Shown: piece after piece, positions 46,801 to 56,513 of the stretch | Layout of the letters: the number at the start of each line of letters is the position of its first letter | How positions within the stretch are numbered: position 1 is the first letter of the stretch | Source of the DNA: an uncultured Paenibacillaceae bacterium | GTDB lineage: Bacteria; Bacillota; Bacilli; Paenibacillales; K13 | DNA length: 64,000 nucleotides | NCBI GenBank assembly: GCA_913056365.1 | Contig: CAJXLT010000001.1 | Location: forward strand, 558,001 to 622,000 | Direction of reading: 5' to 3' | Translations under genes and position numbers: made by a program | The notes under the pieces: model-generated | Databases searched by the model: none | What the model saw: only the letters and a program-made list of their open reading frames with translations | Told to the model about the DNA's origin: nothing

Positions 46801-46874
46801 ACTAATTATCGATCTTCGCTCTATCAGACGGGAAATACTCTAGGCGGTCATGTATACCATGGCAATCAGATTAT

Positions 46875-47490
46875 TTACATTGAGGTGTAGCCACGCGCTC
46901 TGTGCTTGGCAGCTTGCACTAAACCATTAACGCCTTCTAGGAGTCCGTTGGTCATTCTGGTGTGAAACCATCGCAGAATGCCTTCTTGATGTTCCTTAAT
47001 CGTCTTACGATGCATCGGCTCCAGCTTGGAACGTATTGCCCAACCGATCCATTCGTTCAGGAATAAGTCGGCATAAATCTGCCTCACCATCCAGAACTCC
47101 TGCATGGCCAACTTCAAGCGGTAAGCCCACCCAGTTTGCAAGTTGCTATCTTTCAGACGTTCGAGCGCAGCCTTATGTTCATGGCACAGGTTCGATTCAT
47201 TATTCAGCCAGATGTATTTGCTCTTCTTGAGTTCTGGCTTTTGCTTTTGCTCGGCGATTCGCACATCATCAACCGCTTCATTCACCAGCTTCATCACATG
47301 AAATTTGTCAAACGTGATCGCTACTTTCGGGAAAAAATCCTGAATGCCACGAATAAAAGCCGGAGACATGTCACAGTTATTTCTTCAATCTGTGTTGGGT
47401 TGATTCCTTTGCTGTGTAACTGCTCCTGAAAGGTTTTCAGCGTGTCAATGCCTTTGCCTTCAGTAGCAAACAATACGATCTTGGTGTCAA
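46875..47490 (-). pseudogene. ISL3-family transposase remnant, truncated and frameshifted
   Basis: MSPAFIRGIQDFFPKVAITFDKFHVMKLVNEAVDDVR...RWFHTRMTNGLLEGVNGLVQAAKHRARGY; upstream KGIDTLKTFQEQLHSKGINPTQIEEIT lies in another frame around 47370-47390. Confidence 0.85.
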
Positions 47491-47732
47491 CTCATTATGC
47501 GTTAATATACAAGGTTCCTTAATTTGTAATGTAGTCTGAAACTTACCCATGATCAAATTATTTTCATTGCTTGATGAGGTCCACAATAATATCCACCGCC
47601 AGTCAGTATAGACAATTTAGCTTAGTGTCAGACATTAACCATCACAAGGACGCGTCAAGTGATATTAATAGAACATTTATTCCCATTCCTTCCTATGCTA
47701 TAATGTAACTATCATGGTGATGGAGGTTGACT

Positions 47733-47978
47733 ATGTCTGAAAAACGATTTGAGCGAATGGAAGATATGCTGGCGCAATTGATTCAAATGGTAGCTGATAC
47801 TAACAAATCATTCAGTGCGTTGGAGCAACGATTCGAGGCTGAGAGTGAGCTTAACCGATTACGGCATCAAGAACTGCTGAAGGAGAGCAGGAACTTGATC
47901 TTCGAAGTAGACCACATTAGAAACCAATCAGCCAAGCATGATGCGGAGATATACAAACTCAAGCAACTCCAGTCTTAA
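47733..47978 (+). CDS. Small coiled-coil protein, copy 1
   Basis: 81 aa; near-identical to 52107..52415 lacking an internal 21-aa block. Confidence 0.75.
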   Translation: MSEKRFERMEDMLAQLIQMVADTNKSFSALEQRFEAESELNRLRHQELLKESRNLIFEVDHIRNQSAKHDAEIYKLKQLQS

Positions 47979-48230
47979 CACCATGATTCTAATGATGAAT
48001 AAGTCATTCAATTATACATGAACGCAAGTTTATAAGGGCTCGTCCTTCTGGCATAGTGGGACTGGCCTTTTTTTGTGTGTGTTGGAACTCTGCATTGTAT
48101 ACGAAGACATATCAACATACGGTACTACAACTCTATCACTGGTTGAAGGTGGAAGTAAACAATTAAAAATTTGATATGTACGAAATTATTGCAATTCAAG
48201 CATTTCATTATTGACAATAATATTGAAAAA

Positions 48231-48276
48231 GATTATCATTATCGATGTCTAAATAAATGATAATGATTCTCATTAT
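48231..48276. promoter_or_regulatory. Fur-box-like operator(s)
   Basis: TGATAATGATTCTCATTAT at 48258 and GATTATCATTATC at 48231, upstream of siderophore permease. Confidence 0.85.
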
Positions 48277-48326
48277 ATAAGTGTACATACTAAATGAGTT
48301 ATTAGACAAAGGAATGGGTTCACGTA

Positions 48327-49394
48327 ATGATTAAGAAAGCAAGTGAAATGCAACAGGAGAATTCGACTACAGAGGAACAAAAACAAGAACGGGTCGCATC
48401 TCGTCCTTTGGTGGCCACGCTTATTTTATTTGCGGGGGTAGCTGCTTTATTTTTTGGATTAGGGGCGTCCATTTCATTGGGTGCGGCAAATATTGATTTC
48501 AAAACCGTGTGGGAAGGAATATTTCAATTTAATCCCGATCTGACCTCCCATCAAATTATTCAAGAGCTGCGTCTGCCACGTGCCCTTGCGGCTAGCTTGG
48601 TTGGTGCTTGTCTGGCGGTCTCAGGTGCTATTATGCAAGGGATGACCCGAAATCCGCTCGCCTCTCCTTCGATCATGGGCATTACAGCTGGGTCAGCTTT
48701 CATGGTTGCCATCGCCTTCGCCTATTTTCCTGGTACTTCCCATGTTGGACTTATGATTTGGTCGTTCGCAGGTGCGGGAATAGCTGCATGTATTGTTTTT
48801 GCTATAGGGATTTTGTCTAAAGGTGGTTTAACTCCTGTGAAGCTCGCGCTTGCAGGGACCGCTGTTGGAGCTTTGCTAAGCTCATTCTCCTCAGCAATTG
48901 CGATTCATTATGATGTTGCCCAAGATATTAGCTTTTGGTATGCGGGCGGGGTGGCAGGAGTAAAGTGGGTTAGCATTCAGCTGCTGTTGCCCATTGCTGC
49001 TTTCGGTCTCATAATGGCTTTTACGATAGCTCGTTCCATTACTGTATTGAGCCTTGGTGATGATGTGGCCAAGGGATTGGGACAGCGAACCGCACATGTC
49101 AAAGTACTCGGTATAATTGTCGTTTTGCTATTAACAGGCGCTGCGGTATCTGTCGCTGGTACAGTGGGATTTATTGGACTGGTCATTCCCCATATCACTC
49201 GTTTTTTGGTTGGAATGGATTATCGTTGGATTATTCCTTGCTCGTCCATTCTAGGAGCACTAATTCTCGTGCTTGCAGATCTTGGAGCACGAATGATCAA
49301 TCCTCCTTTTGAAACCCCAGTTGGCGCCATTACAGCAATGATAGGTGTTCCTTTCTTCCTCTACCTTGCACGGCGTGAAAGGAGAGGGTTGTGA
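48327..49394 (+). CDS. FecCD-family iron-siderophore ABC permease
   Basis: LRLPRALAASLVGACLAVSGAIMQGMTRNPLASPSIMGITAGSAF; GFIGLVIPHITRFLVG. Confidence 0.95.
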   Translation: MIKKASEMQQENSTTEEQKQERVASRPLVATLILFAGVAALFFGLGASISLGAANIDFKTVWEGIFQFNPDLTSHQIIQELRLPRALAASLVGACLAVSGAIMQGMTRNPLASPSIMGITAGSAFMVAIAFAYFPGTSHVGLMIWSFAGAGIAACIVFAIGILSKGGLTPVKLALAGTAVGALLSSFSSAIAIHYDVAQDISFWYAGGVAGVKWVSIQLLLPIAAFGLIMAFTIARSITVLSLGDDVAKGLGQRTAHVKVLGIIVVLLLTGAAVSVAGTVGFIGLVIPHITRFLVGMDYRWIIPCSSILGALILVLADLGARMINPPFETPVGAITAMIGVPFFLYLARRERRGL

Positions 49395-50413
49395 TGGAAA
49401 GCGTTAAACATATAAATAAACGAGCCGTTGCTTCCATGGGGATTCTGGCCTTATTAATTGTATTATCATTTTTTATCAGTTTGAATATGGGTTATATTCG
49501 TATTGCCCCGATCGATGTAATCAAAGTTTTCATAGGTGCAGGAACTGAAGAAAATCAGCTAGTTCTGTTTGATTTTAGACTGCCGCGGATGGTCATTGCT
49601 TTACTCATTGGTGCGGGTCTGGCTGTATCTGGCGCGATTCTACAAGGCGTGGCCCAAAATGGGCTCGCTGACCCAGGTATTTTAGGGATAAATGCTGGAG
49701 CAGGATTAGCTGTAGTTTTATTTATCTTCTTTGTTCAAGGAACATCTTCTGGGCTTGGTATGCTATCAATATTTGTTATGCCGCTTGCTGCTTTAGCCGG
49801 GGGGATGTTAGCTGCGTCTCTGATCTATGCGTTGGCCTGGAAGAAAGGGGTTACGCCTGTTCGCCTGATATTAGTAGGCATTGGTATCAATGCTGCATTC
49901 GGGGCTGCACTTATTATATTTCAATTGAAGATGAACCCGCGTGATTTTATGCAAGCAACGATTTGGCTGTCCGGCAGTATTTGGGCGACGAATTGGAAGT
50001 TTGTAGTGGCTATGTTGCCATGGATTATCATCCTTATACCATACACTTTCTACAAAGCTCGTTATTTGAATGTATTAAGTTTGGGAGACCATACGGCAGT
50101 TGGGTTAGGTGCAGCAGTGGAGAAGGAACGCAGAATATTATTGCTCACGGCCGTAGCTTTAGCAGGATCTTGCGTGGCCATGGGGGGCGGTATTGCCTTC
50201 TTAGGACTTGTAGCTCCTCATTTGGCACGGCGTATTGTGGGACCGAAGCATGAGATGCTACTGCCATCAACCGCTTTAATGGGCGCTCTACTGCTGCTTG
50301 TATCTGATACCATTGCGCGTAATATATTATCTCCTTCCGAAATACCGGTAGGTCTTGTTGTTTCGGCATTAGGAGCGCCTTATTTTATTTATCTTTTGAT
50401 AAAAACGAATTAA
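49391..50413 (+). CDS. FecCD-family iron-siderophore ABC permease
   Basis: FRLPRMVIALLIGAGLAVSGAILQGVAQNGLADPGILGINAGAGL; AFLGLVAPHLARRIVG. Confidence 0.95.
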   Translation: MMESVKHINKRAVASMGILALLIVLSFFISLNMGYIRIAPIDVIKVFIGAGTEENQLVLFDFRLPRMVIALLIGAGLAVSGAILQGVAQNGLADPGILGINAGAGLAVVLFIFFVQGTSSGLGMLSIFVMPLAALAGGMLAASLIYALAWKKGVTPVRLILVGIGINAAFGAALIIFQLKMNPRDFMQATIWLSGSIWATNWKFVVAMLPWIIILIPYTFYKARYLNVLSLGDHTAVGLGAAVEKERRILLLTAVALAGSCVAMGGGIAFLGLVAPHLARRIVGPKHEMLLPSTALMGALLLLVSDTIARNILSPSEIPVGLVVSALGAPYFIYLLIKTN

Positions 50414-50534
50414 AGGAGTGTAGCATCAATGGGCGATTGAAGTAATGAAACAAGAGACAGAAACGATTAAAGAGGAGCAATTAGTAAGTGCATTAGCTTA
50501 AAATCACTCATAATTTTAAAAAGGAGTGCTTCAA

Positions 50535-51521
50535 ATGAACAGAAAAGTTAAATCAGCCATTATTCTTAATTTGTTACTATGTGTCATATTATTGGTGAGC
50601 GCGTGCTCGACTTCGTCCAATACCAGTACAGCAAGCGACAATGCATCAACTTCCGAAACAACTGAAACAACTCAGCCAACAGAACGGATCTTAGAGGATG
50701 CTATGGGGAATGAGGTGGAAATTCCCGCAAATCCCCAAAGCATCATTGCTTCCTATCTGGAGGATCATCTGGTTGCGCTAGGTGTAAAGCCTGCTGCACA
50801 ATGGTCGATAGCCGATGGAACAAGTGTGCAAAATTATTTGCAGGACTCTCTAAATGAAATTCCAACGATTCCTTCTGATCTTCCTTTTGAAGCCGTGATG
50901 AGTTTTTCACCTGACTTGATCCTTATGGATACTGCTGGAATGGTTGAAGGCGACAAATATGAGCAGTATTCGAAGATTGCCCCTACATACGTTGTTGCCA
51001 GCGACGAGGACAATGACTGGCGGAAAAAGCTGCTGAGAATCGGCGAAGTGTTGAATAAAAGTGATGAAGCTAAGGAAGTATTGGAAAATTACGATCTGAA
51101 AGCAAAGGAAGCAAAGGAGCAATTGGAACAGGAGATCGGAACCAAACCTGTCGCCATCCTGTGGGTTACGGCGAAAAGCATATATGTCCCGAATGTGAAT
51201 TTATCTAGTGGAGCTGTGTTGTATGGAGATTTAGGATTGACTGCGCCTCAAGCGATCCAAGAAGTGTCTGAGACGGGTACCGCCAATTGGAATGCACTTT
51301 CACTCGAGAAATTAGCAGAAATGGAAGCGGAGTATGTATTTATTGTCAATGGCAAAGGTGTAACGAAAGACGAACTGCTGCAGGATCCGGTATGGGCTGG
51401 AATCCCCGCTGTGAAAAATGGCCGTGTGTACGAATATGACAAACAAGCCAGCTGGCTGTACACAGGAGCTATAGCTAATCTTCAAATGATAGATAATGTG
51501 ATGGAGAGTATTCTGAAGTAA
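50535..51521 (+). CDS. Iron-siderophore ABC substrate-binding lipoprotein
   Basis: Lipobox LVSACS; EDAMGNEVEIPANPQSIIASYLEDHLVALGVKP; SFSPDLILMD. Confidence 0.92.
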   Translation: MNRKVKSAIILNLLLCVILLVSACSTSSNTSTASDNASTSETTETTQPTERILEDAMGNEVEIPANPQSIIASYLEDHLVALGVKPAAQWSIADGTSVQNYLQDSLNEIPTIPSDLPFEAVMSFSPDLILMDTAGMVEGDKYEQYSKIAPTYVVASDEDNDWRKKLLRIGEVLNKSDEAKEVLENYDLKAKEAKEQLEQEIGTKPVAILWVTAKSIYVPNVNLSSGAVLYGDLGLTAPQAIQEVSETGTANWNALSLEKLAEMEAEYVFIVNGKGVTKDELLQDPVWAGIPAVKNGRVYEYDKQASWLYTGAIANLQMIDNVMESILK

Positions 51522-51561
51522 TAACCATTAATCGAACTAGCGACAATCAGGAGGATCAAAT

Positions 51562-51700
51562 AAAATTGCAGCCATGAGCATTGTACCGGTGCCTGATGAC
51601 TGGCGCTCGTCTCTTCGTGAACTGGGACAAATGCTAAATAAGGAACAGTTGCTTGATGAGCGTTGGGCACCTTGCTACTTTCCCCACTTTGCAGGCGTGA
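51562..51700 (+). pseudogene. Remnant of a further siderophore-binding-domain protein
   Basis: Reads KIAAMSIVPVPDDWRSSLRELGQMLNKEQLLDERW without a start codon; resembles binding domains of AraC-SBP fusions. Confidence 0.4.
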
Positions 51701-51734
51701 CCTTCAGATCGAATATTATGCAAGACGTGTTGTA

Positions 51735-51948
51735 TTAGTGGTAGTGCTTCCCTTCATTATGAGCAGCAAGTTCCTGTAATCCTTACGATTAACTGGATAT
51801 TCGGCTGATTAGTTACCCAACTACCTTTAATCGAAACGCTGGCTTCCACTATTTATGTACTTGGGTAACTAATCTTCGATTTTCATGCGATTTGGCTGCG
51901 AATATGTGAAGTTGGTACCATTAATTAGAGGTAGTGGGTAATAAATTT
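51735..51948. repeat. ~200-bp MITE-like inverted-repeat element, copy B
   Basis: Same inverted-repeat core as copies A and C. Confidence 0.85.
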
Positions 51949-52106
51949 ACTTTTATCGAGTCGTGCGGCGCTGTGCGTGGAAGTAATCTCGATTACTCGG
52001 TTGAGCGAAAAATGAAAATTGCAGCTATCCCCCTCTCTTTAAAGAACACATGTTCCCCTTTCCTTCCTGTGTTATAATGTAACTATCATGGTGATGGAGG
52101 TTGACT

Positions 52107-52415
52107 ATGTCTGAAGAACGATTTGAGCGAATGGAAGGTATGCTGGCACAATTGATCCAAATGGTAGCTGATACTAACAAAACAGTCAATAATACAGAAG
52201 GCCGAATGGATCGCATGGAGTCGCGTATGGAACAAGTTGATGATCGTATGGATCGCATGGAGCAACGATTCGAGGCTGAGAGTGAGCTTAACCGATTACG
52301 GCATCAAGAACTGCTGAAGGAGAGCAGGAACTTGATCTTCGAAGTAGACCACCTCAGAAACCAATCAGCCAAGCATGATGCGGAGATATACAAACTCAAG
52401 CAACTCCAGTCTTAA
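52107..52415 (+). CDS. Small coiled-coil protein, copy 2 (with 21-aa insertion)
   Basis: 102 aa; extra RMDRMESRMEQVDDRMDRMEQ-type block relative to 47733..47978. Confidence 0.75.
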   Translation: MSEERFERMEGMLAQLIQMVADTNKTVNNTEGRMDRMESRMEQVDDRMDRMEQRFEAESELNRLRHQELLKESRNLIFEVDHLRNQSAKHDAEIYKLKQLQS

Positions 52416-52604
52416 CACCATGAATCTAATGATGAATCAGTCATTCAATCATACATGAACGCAATTTTACAAGGGCTCGTCCTTCTGGCATAGTGGGACT
52501 GGCTCTTTTTGTGTGTGTTGGAATTGAAATTTACATTGTTCATAATAGCTCATTGGATCCCAGCACTGTATACTATGACATATCCTGAGAGAAAGGGGGA
52601 TCAT

Positions 52605-53471
52605 ATGAAATTACGAACAGCATTATGTATGAAGATAGCAATTGTGATCATATTATTAACAGCTTGCAACAGTTCTGAAGTAGAAAAATTGGATTTCTCT
52701 ACATCTCATTCAGCTGCAGTGGAGCACTTATCGATTGAAACCCTTGAAGATTGGATCGAAATCTCAGACCATGTCATAGTAGGAGAATGGATAGCTTCCC
52801 GTCCTTATGATACGTATCAGGAATATGATGTTCAAGTACAAGAAGAAATCAAGGGAAACATATCAAAATCTATCATTCAAGTGTATTCATCTGAGCCATG
52901 GAAAGAAGAGAATAAGGATTATCTGCTCTTTTTGAGCAGTAATGACAGTGAGTACCGCGAGCAAGTTGTGTACACAGTAATTGGTGTTCCGAATAGTATA
53001 GAAGCGGGTCAGATCAAGATAGGACCCCTCCAAGACAAGAACATTGACCAGCTAATAAAGACAATCCGAGAGTCGCCAAACCAAAATGTTTTCCGAGAAA
53101 AACATAAGGTTATTCAGTCAGCTGCTAATATAAATGAACTTATAGAACTGTCTGACTATATCGTTCACTTACGTCCGATGGCAATTGCTTTCGAAAATCC
53201 GTCTCTAAAGGCAGTGGAGTTCGAAATACTCGAACAGTTTAAGGGAGATGACCGGATGAAAGAAAAGCAAATCGTCAGATTGCCTGCGACCGTTGAATTG
53301 GGAGAGGAATACTTGGTGTTCTTTCGCATATATGAATCAGAACGAGAGGAAGCAAACCCCGGCATCACGTTAACAACACGCGAAGGCAGTGTCATATCAA
53401 TGGAAGACGATCAATTGTGGGAAAATATAGTACAAAGTTTGGGAAAGAACATATCAACTATATCTGAATAA
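52605..53471 (+). CDS. Lipoprotein of unknown function
   Basis: Lipobox ILLTACN; RBS GAAAGGGGG. Confidence 0.75.
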   Translation: MKLRTALCMKIAIVIILLTACNSSEVEKLDFSTSHSAAVEHLSIETLEDWIEISDHVIVGEWIASRPYDTYQEYDVQVQEEIKGNISKSIIQVYSSEPWKEENKDYLLFLSSNDSEYREQVVYTVIGVPNSIEAGQIKIGPLQDKNIDQLIKTIRESPNQNVFREKHKVIQSAANINELIELSDYIVHLRPMAIAFENPSLKAVEFEILEQFKGDDRMKEKQIVRLPATVELGEEYLVFFRIYESEREEANPGITLTTREGSVISMEDDQLWENIVQSLGKNISTISE

Positions 53472-53556
53472 TAGTTTGCACATAACAGATAGGTTAATCA
53501 ATAAGAATAGATGGCCTCAACACTTGGCTGTCTATTTTTATTTATAACTATCGAGT

Positions 53557-53770
53557 ATTAGTGGTAGTACTTCCCTTTATTATGGGTAGTAACTTCCTGT
53601 AATCCTTACGATTAATCGATTTTTGAGCTGATTAGTTACCCAACTACCTATAATCGAAACGCTGGCTTCCACTATTTATAGTACTTGGGTAACTAATCTT
53701 CGATTTTCATGCGATTCGGCTGCGAATATGGGAAGTTGATACCATTAATTAGAGGTAGAAGGTAATAAAG
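53557..53770. repeat. ~200-bp MITE-like inverted-repeat element, copy C
   Basis: Same inverted-repeat core as copies A and B. Confidence 0.85.
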
Positions 53771-54034
53771 TTCATACTGTCTAGGAAGTGTGCCAGCCAA
53801 GTACTGAACTGTATTGGGACCTATTCAATCAGTGCATACTTTGATACAATAACCATAATTTGTTTGTGAGGATGACTCCAGTGATCTACAGCGCAAAGGT
53901 CACAACAGTGGAGGGCATCCTTTTCTTACGTTTCATATAATATGATCATTAGAAGCGTCAACCTCTAGACAATGTGTGCGTCTGCTAACGGGTACTGTGG
54001 TTCAATAATGATGTGAACGAAAGGGTGCTAGTGA

Positions 54035-54383
54035 ATGAAAATAATCAATATCATATTAGGTTCATTATTGATCATATTCAGTGGACTCAACTTCCTGAAT
54101 GATTGGAATCCATTGATAGGGCTTCGCAGGAGGAATTGCTTCCATAAGCACGGAACTTATCCTGACCTCTGATAACAAAGCTAATCGAAGTATAAAGCTT
54201 CGCGCTGGGCACACATCGTATCTAATCAGTGTCATCTATATATATATAATTGCCTTGTTGTATCAATCGGGAATGCTGAACGATCCCATTAACGGATTCG
54301 CACTAATCTTGTTAGGCGTTATTCTAGCCTTCCCATTATCTATGTTATATTACCGCATAAAAGGTGAACGTATGAGAAAATAG
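54035..54383 (+). pseudogene. Frameshifted small membrane protein gene
   Basis: MKIINIILGSLLIIFSGLNFLNDWNPLIG then frame change into GGIASISTELILTSDNKANRSIKLRAGHTSYLISVIYIYIIALLYQ...YYRIKGERMRK. Confidence 0.55.
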
Positions 54384-54517
54384 CTTGGTTGCTGTCCTAC
54401 ATTGTAGCTTACCTTCCGTATGATCGAGAATCTATGCATAAAGTGGAATTAACTCACAGAGTAGTCGAGTAAGGAAAAATGATAGGAACGAATATAGTGA
54501 ATTATAGTCAATTCTTA

Positions 54518-55201
54518 TTAGCTGCTCTTGTCTCTCATAGCATGGATCATGGTGGAAATCAAACCTGTGACGTAGTAGAGCAATAGCCCAACGAATCCGA
54601 TTAACCCAACTAGAAACAAATAAACGCTAGTAATCACAGCGCTAAATTGATCGGTATGTGTGACCAGTTTGAAATTGGATTGAACAAGATCTTGTCGGTC
54701 TACCATGGACACATCATAAACAATGTCTCTATTGGTCAAATCGTTAGCTGGCACCTTGAACTCCCCTCTCTTCGTTAAGATATATGGAAGTTCTTCCATC
54801 TCACATTCGCCAAATCCATACAGTTCGATGTAACCATCAGGATGAGTCGTTTCACCCCAAATTCCTTCATACGCTGGCAACGTCTTGGCTGACCATGAGG
54901 AACCTCCCATTATCATGTCGTCGATGTCAATGTTTACACTTTCAATATCATAGTTGCAATGCTTCTTACCGTGAGCGATCACAGCATCCTGGAGCTTGCC
55001 TTCCGTATAATCAAGTTTCCAAGCGTAGTAGAGTGGATAAGCCACCATAGTACATAGAAAAAAACCCATAAGAAACAAAGGCACTCTAGTGAATGGATGC
55101 AATGAAATTCCCCCAATGTCTTGGATGATTTTTGCTATATCGAGGCCACCCAATATATTCCTCATGCTTACTATATAATAAGAATCTTCATAAAAATACA
55201 A
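54518..55201 (-). CDS. Membrane protein of unknown function
   Basis: 227 aa with N- and C-terminal TM segments. Confidence 0.6.
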   Translation of the reverse strand: MYFYEDSYYIVSMRNILGGLDIAKIIQDIGGISLHPFTRVPLFLMGFFLCTMVAYPLYYAWKLDYTEGKLQDAVIAHGKKHCNYDIESVNIDIDDMIMGGSSWSAKTLPAYEGIWGETTHPDGYIELYGFGECEMEELPYILTKRGEFKVPANDLTNRDIVYDVSMVDRQDLVQSNFKLVTHTDQFSAVITSVYLFLVGLIGFVGLLLYYVTGLISTMIHAMRDKSS

Positions 55202-55403
55202 AAATATGATTGAACATGATCAGTTGTTAATCTATGCATCTGGGGAATCACTCTTGGAATTCGGCATGTCGAATAACTTTGCAGAATTTTGGGGCAATAT
55301 CTGCACGGCACAGAGAATTTGTGATACAATGACAACTCTAACTTGGTGCGGAAGAAGTGAATAGCGGTATATTTGATCAGCAATAACATATAGGTTACGC
55401 GCT

Positions 55404-55417
55404 TGTAAAACGTTTTC
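55404..55417. promoter_or_regulatory. Operator-like site GTAAAACGTTTTCT, variant of cellulase palindromes
   Basis: GTAAAACGTTTTCTATATAA; 12 of 14 bases match AGAAAACGTTTTCT. Confidence 0.4.
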
Positions 55418-55492
55418 TATATAAGTTTAACGATAAAGGACGGTTCTCTCAGAGAGGATAATTGGCTAACAAATAATTACAGACTGGGGGAA

Positions 55493-56173
55493 GTGATTGT
55501 GGAGTTTGTACTATATTTGCTCGGCGGAGTTCTCGACATACTGAGTGTGTTGTTACTGATTCTGACCTTGTTTGGATTTGGAATACGAGACAATCTTAAA
55601 TATATGTTATTCGTATCCGTGTTGATCGTCTTACCTTCGTATCCGTTAAGGATACTGGAATTGGATGCAGTAGATATTATTGCACATACAATCTTACTAT
55701 TCTTATCACTGCGTATGATCTTTCTTATTCCCTTGCTATATGCGTTTCTTGTCATGATTATTGGATACATAGTATTTGTTCTCATTCAATATTTTCTTTT
55801 ATTGGGTGCTGGAGAATTGGATATTGATCCGCTCTCTATAAAAGCAAGAATATATCAAGCTGTCACATTTCTCATAATCGCGGGTATATGCTACTTCCTT
55901 CGTCGTAAGAAATTGCACTTTAGCTTTGTTCCTGATGACTTGCGCACCCGTGTGAAGCTGACGACTATACATCGTCAACTCGTGGTGTTATCTGTATTTG
56001 CATTTTTCCTATTAATATATGGACTAACGCATGCTTACTACATTGGAGATCTCCTAATTCTGCTTCCCATCTTCTACATTGTTATAGGGGTTTTCGTCTT
56101 ATTTCTTATATTGTTTATCAAGATTGAGTATAAGAGGGGCAGAGAGAGGAGGAAGAAATATGGTGGGGTGTAA
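55493..56173 (+). CDS. AgrC sensor-like membrane protein without kinase domain
   Basis: 226 aa, ~6 TM segments; RRKKLHFSFVPDD motif shared with downstream paralogs. Confidence 0.6.
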   Translation: MIVEFVLYLLGGVLDILSVLLLILTLFGFGIRDNLKYMLFVSVLIVLPSYPLRILELDAVDIIAHTILLFLSLRMIFLIPLLYAFLVMIIGYIVFVLIQYFLLLGAGELDIDPLSIKARIYQAVTFLIIAGICYFLRRKKLHFSFVPDDLRTRVKLTTIHRQLVVLSVFAFFLLIYGLTHAYYIGDLLILLPIFYIVIGVFVLFLILFIKIEYKRGRERRKKYGGV

Positions 56174-56330
56174 TTATCTTTTAGTTACGGTGGAATGATT
56201 AATAAATCAAACACTTCTCTTGCTAATTTGTAAATCAAACAGTAAGTATTGCATTTGAAATGTAGTTTGCTTTTGCGATGTAATTATATGGTGCTCATAC
56301 AATTCTATCAATATATAATTACTGTATGTT

Positions 56331-56453
56331 TCATTTTTTCAGTAATTCTTTTGGTACTTCTGGTTGATGAAATACTACATGGCATGCAACAGAAACAACA
56401 ATTGTAGCAATACCAACTAAAAAAATAGATATAAGTTTAACGGTTTTTTTCAT
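56331..56453 (-). CDS. agrD: AgrD-like cyclic-lactone autoinducer propeptide
   Basis: MKKTVKLISIFLVGIATIVVSVACHVVFHQPEVPKELLKK (40 aa), RBS AAAGGA; C+4 residues followed by xxPEVPKEL as in staphylococcal AgrD; adjacent to agrB. Confidence 0.88.
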   Translation of the reverse strand: MKKTVKLISIFLVGIATIVVSVACHVVFHQPEVPKELLKK

Positions 56454-56513
56454 AGGGTTATCGTCCTTTCTTGATGAAATGTTGTATAATATATTTATTA
56501 AAAATTATTTTAA

